From Asterias rubens (taxonomy: Eukaryota > Echinodermata > Asteroidea > Forcipulatida > Asteriidae), in contig NW_022985702.1 of the NCBI RefSeq assembly GCF_902459465.1, forward strand, positions 62,001 to 126,000: DNA of 64,000 nt, in the 5' to 3' direction. The notes below the pieces were generated by a model, which saw only the letters and a list, made by a program, of their open reading frames with translations, had not been told where the DNA came from and ran no database searches. Made by a program: the position numbers and the translations under genes. This document shows, piece by piece, positions 23,203-33,372 of the stretch; position 1 is the first letter of the stretch, and every line of letters begins with the position of its first letter.

Positions 23203-25300
23203 TTGTGGAGAAGTTATGATGTGAGTACCAGAGCTGCCAACAAAGTTCCATGAAAAAGCAACTCGATCATCTTTCCTTGTTCCGATTAACAAGTTTTAAT
23301 TCTCCTAGATTATGAATTTTTTCCCCCTTCTGCTTATTGGCAGATATTTATACTATATGGGGCAGAAGGTATGTTATGTTGACTAGATGTAGTCAACAGA
23401 ATTTGCCTGGATTTATTAAAACAGAGGTGGAAATCTTGGTTAGGCTCTCACTGTTCTTGTGAAAATCTTTCAGATCTTTATTAAATGTAAGCCATTAAGA
23501 TAAGTTTATGTACAATCCCGTAAAAACATCTTCATCAATTGTTTTTTGTTATCATTTGACTAAAGTATTAATTTAAACCAGTTTTGATTTGTGTCCTCAA
23601 ACGTATCTATGCAGACATGATATTCTTCCCACTACTCTAATTTCAGATTCGTTTTTATCCTACTTTCCTCCAACGGCCAAATATCATGCCTGTTTATGTA
23701 CAGTATGTGAGTGGTATGTTAATTTGGCTAGATGTAGCCAACTGAGTGTGCCATAACTATTTGATGGACACCAAATCCCACTTACTGAAGGCACCTGTAC
23801 CTGTCATTGAGAATATAGTGGGAATTGTAATTTGTCTTCCACCCAACTGAGAATGCCATTCTGGGATTGTCAAAAAGGTTTAACATATTAGCTATTTGTA
23901 GTGAGATAAATCACCCTAGTTCCTTTAAAGGAACACATTGCTGTGTTCGCGATGTAAAAGACAAACTGTGCAATTTTGAGTAAATCTTGTGTGGATCATT
24001 AAATATTCTACTTTATAACCATTTACATTTCATAACAAACGGTTTCAAATGCTTTTAAAAGACAAACTCGTGCGATCAAAGGCAACATGTTCCTTTAAAT
24101 ATATCTGTCACTAAATTATGTAATCTTGGCTTTGTATAGAGCATGGAGGAAGGAAGAGAAGGAGTTTGACTGGCCTGCCAGGGTATTCACAAAGTCGTCT
24201 TTGATTACAGGGTTTCTTGTCGCACGTCTCTCACACAGCGAGAATCAAGCTCTGATATAACATTGGAGTTACCAAATTCGAACTCACTAACGGATTCGAC
24301 TATGCATGCACAGTAGCTGTGTCCAGGGTGTTTAAGTGCGCCATGTTTCCATGTAATTTTATAAAACAAGCTGAATTTTTGGATGGTTTGAACGTCGCGA
24401 TCTGCTTTTTTTGCCGCAAGAACAAGGGATATTTGTATCCATTTTTGAAGAAAATATTATGAGAAATATGGGATTATATTTGATATTTGTGTGATAATAT
24501 GGGCATTCTAACCTTTTCCTAAAGTTCAATTAAGGGATCGTGTACATGATGGTTTCCTTTGTCTATTTGAATATTCTGTTTGGTGGAGCGATGTGGAGCA
24601 TTTTGATTATGAGGCAGTTTAAAATTGATATTGGACAAAACTTTGTCAGAAATGCTACATAATGCATGCGCCCATCTTGCCACAATGCAACGCGGCTTGT
24701 GTCTGGCTTGGGCCCTTAGCGGAATTTGCGCTTTGTTACCCACAGCTGTTTTACATCCGTGACAAGAAAGTCTGTGTCTTTAATATGAAGCTCACTTGAA
24801 CTCCTTCTCTTCCTTTCTCCATGTATAGAGGTAACCAATCCAGCAAGCAATTTAAAATATCATGAATGAAAGAAAATGTTCATCAATGCAAAAGGGAAAC
24901 ATACCCGGTAATCTATTTTGGCTAGATGTAGGCAATTGTGTTTACCAAAAGTAAGATACCGAATTCCATTTATGACCCTTTATACCTGCACCAATGATGC
25001 TGTACTGCAGTGGTAGTTCTAATTCAGCTAGATGTAGCTGATTGAGACTGCCATGCTTATTTCAGCAGCTCTAGGCATAAGGATGTGTAGTTCATTGCAA
25101 TGTAGCGGTGTACTAGTTTGGTCAGGTGTGGCTGAATGAGTTTGCCAAAAGTACATGGAAAGAAATTGTTCTGCCGGATAATTTAGGTGTTGGACTAGTG
25201 AGGTTTCTATGAATGACAAGCTAGTTTGGCTAGATGTAGCTGAATGAGTGTGTCACCAAAGATAAGGACACCAATGTCAGTTAATTTGCAAAACCATTTC
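23203..25300. repeat. Gene-free region with a dispersed motif
   Basis: A motif close to TTTGGCTAGATGTAGCTGAA recurs at about 22347, 23723, 24917, 25024, 25116 and 25225. It is usually followed by GAGTGTG and a CCA. The copies at 22340-22440 and 25215-25310 share about 100 bp, including CACCAAAGATAAGGACACCA. No coding exon is convincing. Confidence 0.5.
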
Positions 25301-25351
25301 AGATTTTAATTAGGTCAGGTGCAAAAACAATAGTAGTTAAGATAGACTCTC

Positions 25352-25590
25352 TGGAACACTTTGACCTTTGCCCTAGAGGACAATGAGAGGTCAAACTGTA
25401 CCCCAAATAGGGTAGAAATATGGAACACTTTGCCCTTTGCCCTAGAGAACAATGAGAGGTCAAACTGTACCCCAAATAGGGTAGAAATATGGAACACTTT
25501 GCCCTTTGCCCTAGAGAACAATGAGAGGTCAAACTGTACCCAAAATAGGGTAGAAATATGGAACACTTTTAATTTGACCTTCCTTCAGAG
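25352..25590. repeat. 69-bp tandem repeat, about 3.4 copies
   Basis: Units begin TGGAACACTTTG at 25352, 25421, 25490 and 25559. They continue through CCTAGAGAACAATGAGAGGT and GGGTAGAAATA with a few differences. The period of 69 is a multiple of three, which explains long open frames on both strands here. I do not regard them as genes. Confidence 0.85.
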
Positions 25591-25658
25591 AGGTCAAACT
25601 GTGCCCGAAATGGGTTAAAAACAGTTAAAATTTCTCGCTGTGGTGCAATGCATAGGTA

Positions 25659-25945
25659 GTGTGTGTGTGTGTGTGTGTATTGGTATAGCAGTTGACAGGG
25701 GAATCCCGGAACAAGGGGTCGCGTGTGGGAATGACGTTGCAGTATTACTGGTCAGTGGTGGTGGGGATAATCCCCGAACAAAGGTCGCGTGTGGGAATGA
25801 CGTTGCAGTATTACTGGATAGTTGACAGGGAAATCCCCGAACAAAGGTCGCGTGTGGGAATGATGTTGCAGTATTACTATTACTGGTCAGTGCTGGTAGG
25901 AAATATCCTCCGACAAAGAGGGCGTGTGAAAATGACGTTGCAGTT
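25659..25945. repeat. GT microsatellite followed by a 63-72-bp tandem array, about four copies
   Basis: A (GT)n run at about 25660-25678 is followed by units containing GGTCGCGTGTGGGAATGACG at about 25718, 25783 and 25846, with a diverged copy at 25920. Each is followed by TTGCAGTATTACTGG. The copies vary in length. Confidence 0.75.
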
Positions 25946-26058
25946 TTGAGAGATATACAGAAAATATAAGTGTACATAATAAATATCCCAATGGTTTATA
26001 AATATTATGATCATTAAATGATCATAACATTATAACTTTGGTCAGTTGAACGGTCATC

Positions 26059-26484
26059 ATGTCTGCAGAAAAACATCATCGTTCGGATGCATCTTCAAGG
26101 GTTGAGCCACTGTGTGATGGGTTGCGTTATCTGCGTCAACAAAACCAAACGGAGGACGTTACTTATCCGCGACTAGTTCATTTATCTACACGACTAAATA
26201 AAAAACAGTTAGAACAGTTAACCTCAAAGCTGTTTGAAGAATTCGACGACCCAGAAATCTTTGAAAAGTCATTGGAAAAACTTGTTTTAGCACTTGGTTC
26301 TTCAAATGCCGACATATATAAACATAAAATAAACCATATGTATAATCCTTGGTCTATGTGTTTTGGCGCTTTATTACATTGGTATCAACGTAACTATGAA
26401 GAAGCCACGATTGAAAAGATGATATTGGCGTGTCAACGAAGTAATATGTTTTATAATGTATATGAATTTTTAATTCCAGCATAA
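26059..26484 (+). CDS. Death-domain-like protein at the left end of the Polinton
   Basis: An intact 141-residue frame starts at ATG 26059, preceded by GGTCATC like other genes of this element. The C-terminal half, about residues 60-138, reads as a death-fold: SLEKLVLALGSSNADI (helices 1-2 pattern WxxLAxxLGxxxxDI), then FGALLHWYQRN and EEATIEKMILACQ (the conserved W in helix 4 and the ATxxxLxxAL helix). Death domains make homotypic contacts in apoptosis and innate signalling. The frame has no stop or shift, unlike most neighbours. It could be a host gene captured by the element or an accessory gene interfering with host cell death; the latter is inference. A CARD or DED is less likely. Confidence 0.6.
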   Translation: MSAEKHHRSDASSRVEPLCDGLRYLRQQNQTEDVTYPRLVHLSTRLNKKQLEQLTSKLFEEFDDPEIFEKSLEKLVLALGSSNADIYKHKINHMYNPWSMCFGALLHWYQRNYEEATIEKMILACQRSNMFYNVYEFLIPA

Positions 26485-26600
26485 AACATTATTTCGGGCG
26501 TAGAAGTGTTCACGATATGTTTACTGTAATGTTTTGAATAAGGTCTGCTATCGTTATTGCACCACACAGTGTAAACCCTGTAGCCAATCAAATCTAATAT

Positions 26601-27130
26601 TGAATAGCCTATTATAGGATTATCCTGCCATGTAATTGTGAGTTTGGAATTAAGAGTATCAATATACGAGCCGGGGGATGTATTGACATGATAGGGGCGC
26701 CAATTTCAAAAGACTCATGTTAATGAATTCAATCGTTCCAAACTGTTAAACCTTTTGGGGGGACAAAGATGTTTTAACTTATATAAAATATAATGGATAA
26801 GATACAGAGCTTCATAAATATATTTAAGCGTGAAAAGATGGGTTATCTCATCGTATATATCGTTGAATAGTTTATTATAGGATTATCCTGCCATGTAATT
26901 GTGAGTTGGGAGTTAAGAGTATCGATATACGAGCCGGGGATGTATTGACATGATAGGGGCGCCAATTTCAAAAGACTCATGTTAATGAATACAATCGTTC
27001 CAAACTGTCAAACCTTTTTGGGTGACGAAGCTGTTTTATAACTTATATAATATATAATTGATAAGATACAGAGCTTCATAAATATATTTGAGCGTAAAAA
27101 GATGGGTGGTCTAATCGTAGCTATTGTTTT
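26601..27130 (+). repeat. Tandem duplication, two copies of about 264 bp
   Basis: The segment from TGAATAG at 26601 to about 26863 is repeated from 26864 to about 27130. Shared blocks include TTATAGGATTATCCTGCCAT, GATAGGGGCGCCAATTTCAA and GATACAGAGCTTCATAAATA. The duplicated unit carries the 5' leader and first codons of the next gene: ATG at 26838 in copy one gives a 10-residue frame that hits a stop, and ATG at 27102 in copy two is the working start. Confidence 0.85.
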
Positions 27131-27341
27131 GTTCGTACTTGTTACAATAGCCCTTTTAATAAATGCGATACAGATTGTTAGCTTACAAAATATAGGCGAA
27201 GGAACTGCTCTAATTGAGAAATTTAGAGATGTGACTTACGTAAAAATTAGGGATTACACCCAAGCAAAAAAGAAAGGCTTTCCATTGGTTCCTGGGCGAG
27301 GGATTAACCTCACTGTTGAGGAGTGGCAAAGTCTAAACTAA
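27102..27341 (+). CDS. Membrane-anchored PC4-like protein, probably frameshifted at its end
   Basis: The 79-residue frame begins with a hydrophobic helix (GLIVAIVLFVLVTIALLINA). It then has VTYVKIRDYTQAKKKG, PGRGINLTVEEWQSL, the strand-strand-GIxLTxEEW pattern of the PC4/SUB1 C-terminal single-strand DNA-binding domain. A continuation in another frame (to about 27410) resembles the helix that normally follows, so one base seems to have been gained or lost near 27340. PC4-like proteins bind single-stranded DNA and act in transcription or replication. The membrane helix in front is unusual and may result from rearrangement linked to the tandem duplication of its 5' end. PC4 similarity is moderate and rests on pattern reading alone. 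Confidence 0.5.
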   Translation: MGGLIVAIVLFVLVTIALLINAIQIVSLQNIGEGTALIEKFRDVTYVKIRDYTQAKKKGFPLVPGRGINLTVEEWQSLN

Positions 27342-27583
27342 AGACAATGCTTCCCACCATAGACGAAGCCGTTGAAGAAGTTTCCGACGCTTGTATTGGT
27401 TAACTAAAAACAAAGAACTAAGAAATGGTCACTTACATATCCAAAAGCGTGTGTTGTAATGTAAAAAACAAATGGATAAAAAGCCCACGACAAATCGTTT
27501 GGAGCCACAGATCTTCACAGCAAATCAGCAAACCAGCAAACCAGCAACATCAGTAGCAGTAAATTATAAACATCATCATCATC

Positions 27584-28505
27584 ATGGCTGAAAACAAATT
27601 TTTTCCTGATTCCTTCAACGCGGCGGAAGAATGGCGGAGGCTGTTAGGAGAAGACATGATGTGGGGACAAATTATCCCCCATTCCCTACCTCCACCACCT
27701 ACAAGTGTCTTCCAAGAGCAGGCAGAGTGTAAGTTTTATTTTATTTGTTTGCTTCCACTACTTAAATGTTCTTTTTAGAACAACCCCCTCCCCTTCCAAT
27801 ACACCTCTTTCTGAATGTGTTTGTTTTAATGTAAAAGACGTCACGCCTAAAAATTAAATTAAATAAATTTGTTTCTCTTTTGTTTTATTTTTAGTTACTC
27901 ATGTCATAGAATTTGAGATGGAGGAGGACACGGCCGGAGAAGGAGATGACGATGATTTGGAGGGGTATTCTTGGCAATGTGGTACGTTACGTTTTATTTT
28001 ATTTTTATATTTTTATTTATTTATTATTATTGTTTTTGTTTTTTTTTGCTGTTAAACTGTGATTAACTGATTGATCAGAAGATGTTCTCATATTAGCAAC
28101 ATTGCCGTTACATTGCTCAAGACCAAACCCAAACTTCAAGCTTGCAATCAAGTTTTCAACCATTCAACTTATTTATACCATTTCTTTTTGTGTGTTACTT
28201 GTATAGCGTCGGAAATTCTTTGCCCCGACGATGTGTTTGATGAACCCCTTCCTTCAGTGCCGTCACCCGTTCCAGTTGCTTTACCTGTTCCGTCACCCGT
28301 TTGTTTGCCTCCGATGTCACCATTAGCTCTCCCCACCGTACCAGCCACAATCGGCCAACATATGTACGGGCACGTAGGGTTCTACGTGCGCACAGTGTTA
28401 TGTTTTATTATCCAATCAAATTGTTATGGATGTGAGGTGGATCATCCATCTCAAAGGCAGCATAGCTGCCTGATGGATGATCCACAGGATCAATTTAACA
28501 TGTAA
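27584..28505 (+). CDS. Three-exon Cys/His protein of the Polinton, function unknown
   Basis: Exons 27584-27728, 27895-27981 and 28207-28505 have GT/AG and join in phase to 176 residues. Exon 1 starts after a CATCATCATCATC leader (MAENKFFPDSFNAAEEWRRL). Exon 2 is acidic (AGEGDDDDLEGY). Exon 3 has a proline/valine-rich stretch (SVPSPVPVALPVPSPV) and a Cys/His cluster, CYGCEVDHPSQRQHSC (C-x2-C-x3-H-x5-H-x-C), likely to bind zinc. After TAA 28503-28505 the same frame continues for about 50 codons, and a shifted frame then runs to about 28709. The original protein was therefore probably longer and has gained a stop and a frameshift. I do not know its function. Introns are unusual for core Polinton genes and suggest nuclear expression. 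Confidence 0.55.
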
Positions 28506-28709
28506 ATGTATATTGAAGAAATGTTAGAAAAACTTCGCAAGGATAGCGATGTCCTTGTGTGTCACTGGCTTGAAAAAGTCAGTACTATTGACGCACTAAA
28601 CAAAGGTATCCTTGCGAAGATTCTGCGGTCGCAGAACTTATTGAATTTTTATTTTTTACATTAACTACGGAAGAGGGCATGGAAGAGTTAAGAGATTATG
28701 TTGCTTGAC
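28506..28709 (+). pseudogene. Broken 3' continuation of the Cys/His gene
   Basis: Directly after the stop at 28503-28505, the same frame reads MYIEEMLEKLRKDSDVLVCHWLEK. At about 28610 the likely frame changes, to one containing ELIEFLFFTLTTEEG, ending TGA near 28707-28709. An alternative is that this is an independent short gene. Confidence 0.4.
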
Positions 28710-29018
28710 ATTTTTCCAAGTCCTCTTTTGTATTTAATAATTGTGTTTTATTTGACTGCATTTGTGTGTAAACTTTTTAAAACTGTACATACATGTTTGA
28801 TTAAAACATTTCCTTTGTAAAATTTTATTTTAAACTTTTTAAAATTAACAACTGTACATGACTGTACATAACTGTTTGATTGAAGTGAATAAAATCAAAA
28901 ACAATTTTTTTAACGTGAAATAATTTGATAAATAGTGTGTTATTATTAGTCGTTTGTAATAAATACTTGAACATAAAGGGGTGGATTCATTTTGACTTTG
29001 CAACTAAGAGAGTCAACA

Positions 29019-30105
29019 TGGGGGAGATGAAAGATTGGGTCGATTACTTATACACTTTATATTATGACATTGAACATGAATCGGGGTTAAGTAGCGTTGA
29101 AAAGTTATATCAGAGAGTCAAAGCCGAGGGTGTGTACGAGTTGTCTCGGAAACAAATAGTTCAATACTTGGAAAAACAAGATACTTATACTTTGCATAAA
29201 CCAATAAAAAGAACTTTTCCTAGAAATCGTGTTCTCGCCATTGCAATTGATGAAATATGGCAACTTGATCTATGTGATGCTCAAGCGCTTTCAAGATATA
29301 ATAAGGGGTATAAATACATATTAACATGTATCGATGTGTTTTCCAAATTTGCTTGGGCAAGACCACTGAAAAATAAGAGGTAAAACGATCCTAAATGCCT
29401 TTAGATCCATTGTAAATAGTGGTCAAAAGAGGGCCCCTCTGAGAGTCCAAACGGACGAGGGTAAGGAGTTCTTGAATTCTCATGTGCAAGAATTCTTAAC
29501 TCATCACTAAATTGAATTTTACACTACAAATAACAAAACACAAAGCTAGCGTCATAGAGAGATTTAATTCTACCTTGAATACAAAACTTTGGAAATTATT
29601 TTCATATCAAAATACCTTCAAGTACAAAGATGTGTTGCAAAAAGTGATCAATACGTATAATAATTCGACACATAGATCGATACGTATGAAACCCAACGAA
29701 GTGTCTGAAGAAAATGACGGGAAAGTGTGGAAGGCGTTGTATAGTGATGCCAGACATGCAGCCAAACCTAAATATAAGTTTAAGATCGGAGACTCGGTTA
29801 GGATTAGCATAGCGGCAAAAGTATTTCGAAAAGGATATTTACCCAAATGGTCCGAGGAAATATTCACCATCGATCGACGTATACGAAATGTAAGACCATT
29901 ATATGTTTTGAAAGATTATGGAGGCGAGGAGCTGAAGTGTACCTTTTACGAGGAGGAATTACAGAAAGTTTTAAAAGATACGTTTGATACGTACAGAGTG
30001 GAAAAAGTTTTTCGTCAGAGAACAAAACTTGGCCAAAAGGAATATTTTGTAAAGTGGTTGGGATATCCCTCTTCGTTCAACAGTTTGGTAACTAAACTCG
30101 AATAA
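29019..30105 (+). pseudogene. Polinton integrase (retroviral-type DDE with chromodomain), broken
   Basis: ATG 29019 opens MGEMKDWVDYLYTLYYD. The catalytic core is visible as EIWQLDLCD (first Asp, about 29255), VQTDEGKEF (second Asp, about 29450) and VIERFNSTL (Glu, about 29555). The C-terminal part has a basic barrel-like region and a chromodomain, YRVEKVFRQ then KEYFVKWLGYPSS, ending at 30105. All three catalytic residues are present. The frame is broken by a shift near 29380, a TAA near 29506-29508 and a second shift near 29525. The protein would have inserted the element into host chromatin. Gene order (integrase toward one end, polymerase at the other) is standard for Mavericks. Confidence 0.85.
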
Positions 30106-30154
30106 TAACGGGGATCCGACATGCCTGCAGGCAGAAACTACTCAAACTCGAAAC

Positions 30155-30910
30155 ATGTCGGACCGTCAATTCTATTTGACCCTTCCTAGCAATGCCTCTC
30201 TGGATGTGTATCCGAACAATACACTATCGGATTACACGACCAGACTATTTAATCCTATTCAACTAACTGGTAATTGGGAGGTCGGTCTGAGCGAAATTCA
30301 ATATCCTCATTGTTATTTTAACATAACGGATGGAAATAATTCGCTGACCTACTCTGAAAATGGTAAACTGACAAGATATTTAAAAATACCACATGGCTAC
30401 TACAGTTCTATTCAAGAGCTTCTCGAAACCATCAATGAACTTATGGTTGACGAAGCCAAGCCGAGTATAAGTTTGACGGTAGACAGAAAATCTAAAAAAG
30501 TTTTAGTGAGATTGAAACCGGGTGCTTACGTAATATTTAACGATGGATTATACAATTCACTAGGATTGCCTCGCAAAACACTCTTTGAAACGACAATAGG
30601 AACTCGACCTTCTGACATTTATTCTGGAATTTATAGTTTGTACATATATAGTGATATCATAGAACCTCAATATGTAGGCGATTCTAACGTTCCCTTGATA
30701 AAAATAGTACCGCTAAAGACAGGTAATAAAACCATGGGGGAAATGATATCCACGTCTTACAGTATGCCTCATTATATACCAGTTAAAACAAAGAACTTTG
30801 ACACGATAAATTTGACTATAAGAAACAATGCTGGATTCAAATTTTCATTCGAACGAGGTAAAGTCATCGTGAAACTACACTTTCGTCAGGTCCGCCCTCC
30901 CCTTTTTTAG
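30155..30910 (+). CDS. Probable Polinton minor capsid (penton-like) protein
   Basis: An intact 251-residue frame starts at ATG 30155 with FYLTLPSNASLDVYPNNTLS, followed by GNWEVGLSEIQYPHCYFNI. These blocks are highly typical of a conserved Maverick virion protein found next to the major capsid gene. I assign it to the minor jelly-roll capsid protein from gene order and beta-rich composition, not from a structure comparison. It has no stops or shifts. It ends 5 bp before the next gene's ATG, consistent with a compact virion gene block: integrase, this gene, pVI-like, major capsid, protease. Confidence 0.65.
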   Translation: MSDRQFYLTLPSNASLDVYPNNTLSDYTTRLFNPIQLTGNWEVGLSEIQYPHCYFNITDGNNSLTYSENGKLTRYLKIPHGYYSSIQELLETINELMVDEAKPSISLTVDRKSKKVLVRLKPGAYVIFNDGLYNSLGLPRKTLFETTIGTRPSDIYSGIYSLYIYSDIIEPQYVGDSNVPLIKIVPLKTGNKTMGEMISTSYSMPHYIPVKTKNFDTINLTIRNNAGFKFSFERGKVIVKLHFRQVRPPLF

Positions 30911-30915
30911 TCATC

Positions 30916-31250
30916 ATGTCACTCTACGAACAGTATTATAAAGCTCAGGCGGGAGGTGGAAACTACTTCAAAGGAGCACCGATGCAAAGGGGTTATGGTT
31001 TAGGTGGAATTCTCTCCGGGTTATTCCGTCAGCTCTCCCCATCCTGACATGGGGAGCTAAGACAATTGGGAAACAAGCTCTCCAGACTGGTCTGCAAATG
31101 GCTAATGATGCACTTAAGGGTTAAACTACCCCCATCGCTCGTCAACCGAAGAAAAAACTAACCCATGGAGTACGCAAGAAGGTTATAAAGAGAAAGGGTC
31201 GAGGTCGACCCACCATTTCATCCGCTAGGAAGCGTCCACTCGATATATTT
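30916..31250 (+). pseudogene. Polinton glycine-rich basic virion protein (pVI/pX-like), broken
   Basis: ATG 30916 follows AGTCATC. The N-terminus has YYKAQAGGG and GAPMQRGYGLGGILSGLFR, the glycine-rich amphipathic motif of the small Maverick virion protein compared with adenovirus pVI/pX. The starting frame hits TGA at 31045-31047, while another frame continues the family pattern (GAKTIGKQALQTG) until TAA 31122-31124. After that it gives a lysine/arginine-rich tail (KKVIKRKGRGRP). Thus there is one frameshift near 31025-31045 and one nonsense codon. The expected role is core or membrane-active virion protein. Confidence 0.6.
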
Positions 31251-31267
31251 GATGTTAAATCGTCATC

Positions 31268-32552
31268 ATGGCTTTTGCTCATAAGAATTCCTCAGAATGT
31301 ACCAAGTCAGAGCTGGACCTCTTTTCTTTGCCCGGTACGCAGGCTAGTTTGACCAGGGCCAGTTGGATACAGTTTCAACCTCTGACAAATATCGTGGACG
31401 CTGGTCCGATTGAATTTGTAATAAATGGATCCAGCGATACTTACTTGGACTTGGCGCAGACCATGCTTCACGTACAGGCTAAAATCGTGGGTGCTGATTG
31501 AGCGGCACTAGACGATGACGTACCTGTGGCCCCCGTAAATCTAATGTTACAGTCTCTATTTTCCGAAGTCGACGTGTCCTTAAATGATCGTGTAATAACG
31601 CCATCAACTAACACGTACCAATACCGATCTGTCTTCGAATCGTTTTTCAGTTATGGGCCAGCCGCTAAGTCGTCTCACCTCACGTCGGGATTATTCTATA
31701 AAGATTCAGCCGGGAAAATGGATGTTACTGATCCCACGATCGAAGATGTAGACAATCGCAATGAAGGATTACATCAAAGGTTTCTACACACAAAGGGGAG
31801 CAAACTGGTGGACCTGATAGGACCTATACACGCCGACATATTTTTTGTTATTAAACGGTGTTTCCATGAAAATAAAATTGCACCGTTCGAAGGATTCTTT
31901 CTGTCTCATGTCTTCTACACCCGATGCAGATTACAAAGTAAAGATTCAGAGCGCTACCTTGTACATTCGAAGAGTCAGCGTGAATCCCACGGTAGCTTTA
32001 GCCCAGGCAAACACATTGGAGCAAACAACTGCAAAATATCCATTATGCAGAGTGGAGTTAAAAACATTCTCCGTTCCGCAAGGCAATCAATCTTTTACGA
32101 GGGAAAGGATGTTTCTGGGTCAGACTCCCAAACGCATTGTTTTAGGTTGTGTTGAAAATACGGCTATAAATGGGGATTTTAAGAAAAACCCATACAATTT
32201 CAAACATTTTAATTTAAACTTTTTAGCGCTGTATATAGACGGGGAACAACTGCCTTGGAAACCACTCAAACCAAAATTTGTGGGACCCGACAGTAATTAT
32301 CTCATGGCATATCAGACGTTATTTTCGGGTCTAAACAATCTTCATCAGAATTCTGGAAACGATATTTCTAGATCGGATTACGCTAACGGTTACACCCTCT
32401 ATGCATTTGACTTGACTCCAGATCTGTGTTCCGGCGGTCATTTTAATCTAATACGAAGCGGTAATGTACGCTTGGAGCTCGCCTTTAGAGATCCATTGAT
32501 TAACACCGTGAATGTACTCGTTTATGCGGAGTCAATTCGATTCCAGAAATAG
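31268..32552 (+). pseudogene. Polinton major capsid protein (double jelly-roll), broken
   Basis: ATG 31268 follows CGTCATC. The start, with SECTKSELDLFSLPGTQASL, then DAGPIEFVINGSSDTYLDL, matches the Maverick major capsid protein family (F54H12.2-like). The same frame has a TGA at 31499-31501, resumes to about 31850 (NLMLQSLFSEVDVSLND and others), then shifts by one at a T run near 31840-31846. It continues to the stop at 32552 with KTFSVPQGNQSF and a typical C-terminus (GHFNLIRSGNVRLELAF). The length from start to end, about 428 codons, is near normal. Would form the icosahedral shell; now a pseudogene unless the breaks are sequence errors. Confidence 0.85.
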
Positions 32553-32577
32553 ACAAGTCCCGTAACATACTGATTGA

Positions 32578-33093
32578 TTATTCATTCTGAAAACTGACAA
32601 AATAACCAGACAACACAATGGTGGCGTTTTTCCCATAGATAAGTTACCCGAAAAAATTTCCAGCTTTCCTATTCTATATGTCATAAATACAGACAAAAGT
32701 GATAAACCGGGGATGCATTGGGTCGCTTTATATTTTAATGAAGACAAAAGGGCAGAATTTTTCGATTCATACGGTAACCCACTAGACAAATACGATGCGC
32801 ATTTAATGCGGTTTATTGATAGACATTCCTCGGGGGTCTTATACAATGACCGCTGTCTTCAGTCTCTGGACAGTACAGTCTGCGGTCAGTATTGTATCAT
32901 GTTTGCTCAATACAGGTGTAGGAACGTTGCAATGCAGACTATTGTTCGCATGCTCACTAGGGATACCCGTTATAATGATGCGTTTGTACATAACTTTGTG
33001 GAATCCCTCTACAACGTTGCTCTACCAATATCACATGGTGATTTTATTATTAATCAAATTGTGAAAAGTTTTCAAAGTATTGTAAATAAATAG
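32578..33093 (+). CDS. Polinton adenain-like cysteine protease, start lost
   Basis: The frame is open from about 32578; the first ATG inside it is 32713, which would cut the N-terminal part. Visible motifs are GVFPIDKLP, the catalytic His in MHWVALYF, an acidic residue in FFDSYGNPL, and the Gln-Cys pair in STVCGQYCIMFAQY. This matches the adenovirus/Ulp1 family protease that matures Maverick capsids. It ends with a stop at 33091-33093. No start codon is seen in frame upstream, so either the start is mutated or a frameshift separates it. It sits directly downstream of the major capsid gene and converges on the minus-strand block. Confidence 0.75.
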   Translation, partial: LFILKTDKITRQHNGGVFPIDKLPEKISSFPILYVINTDKSDKPGMHWVALYFNEDKRAEFFDSYGNPLDKYDAHLMRFIDRHSSGVLYNDRCLQSLDSTVCGQYCIMFAQYRCRNVAMQTIVRMLTRDTRYNDAFVHNFVESLYNVALPISHGDFIINQIVKSFQSIVNK

Positions 33094-33372
33094 CCTCTTT
33101 TTATTGTATAAAAAGTTTGTCGTGTCTTTTTGAATAAAAGTTTTGATTAATTAAATAAATGAAGTAAAGTTTTAAGTAAAAACAAACAAAAACCAAGTTT
33201 AAATAAAATAACAACAGACAAAACAAAGTTTGAATTAGTTAATTAATAACCAAAGACAAAAATAAAAACGCAATTACAATGTATAAATATTATATTTCAT
33301 GTACTTTATTTTATTTCGCAATAAAACAACAAAAATACAATTGACAATTGTTTATCATTATTGTTTACGTTA
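33094..33372. terminator. Convergent 3' region with poly(A) signals on both strands
   Basis: This very AT-rich 280-bp gap separates the plus-strand virion block from the minus-strand polymerase/ATPase block. AATAAA words occur on both strands just past each stop (for example near 33087 and 33134 on plus, and TTTATT near 33308 on minus). It probably serves as a shared 3' end for both blocks. Confidence 0.45.

Noticed and set aside
25299..25977. Several overlapping open frames of 60-120 codons on both strands
   Set aside because: They result from tandem repeats whose 69-bp period is divisible by three and from a GT-rich array; the translations are just repeated repeat units.
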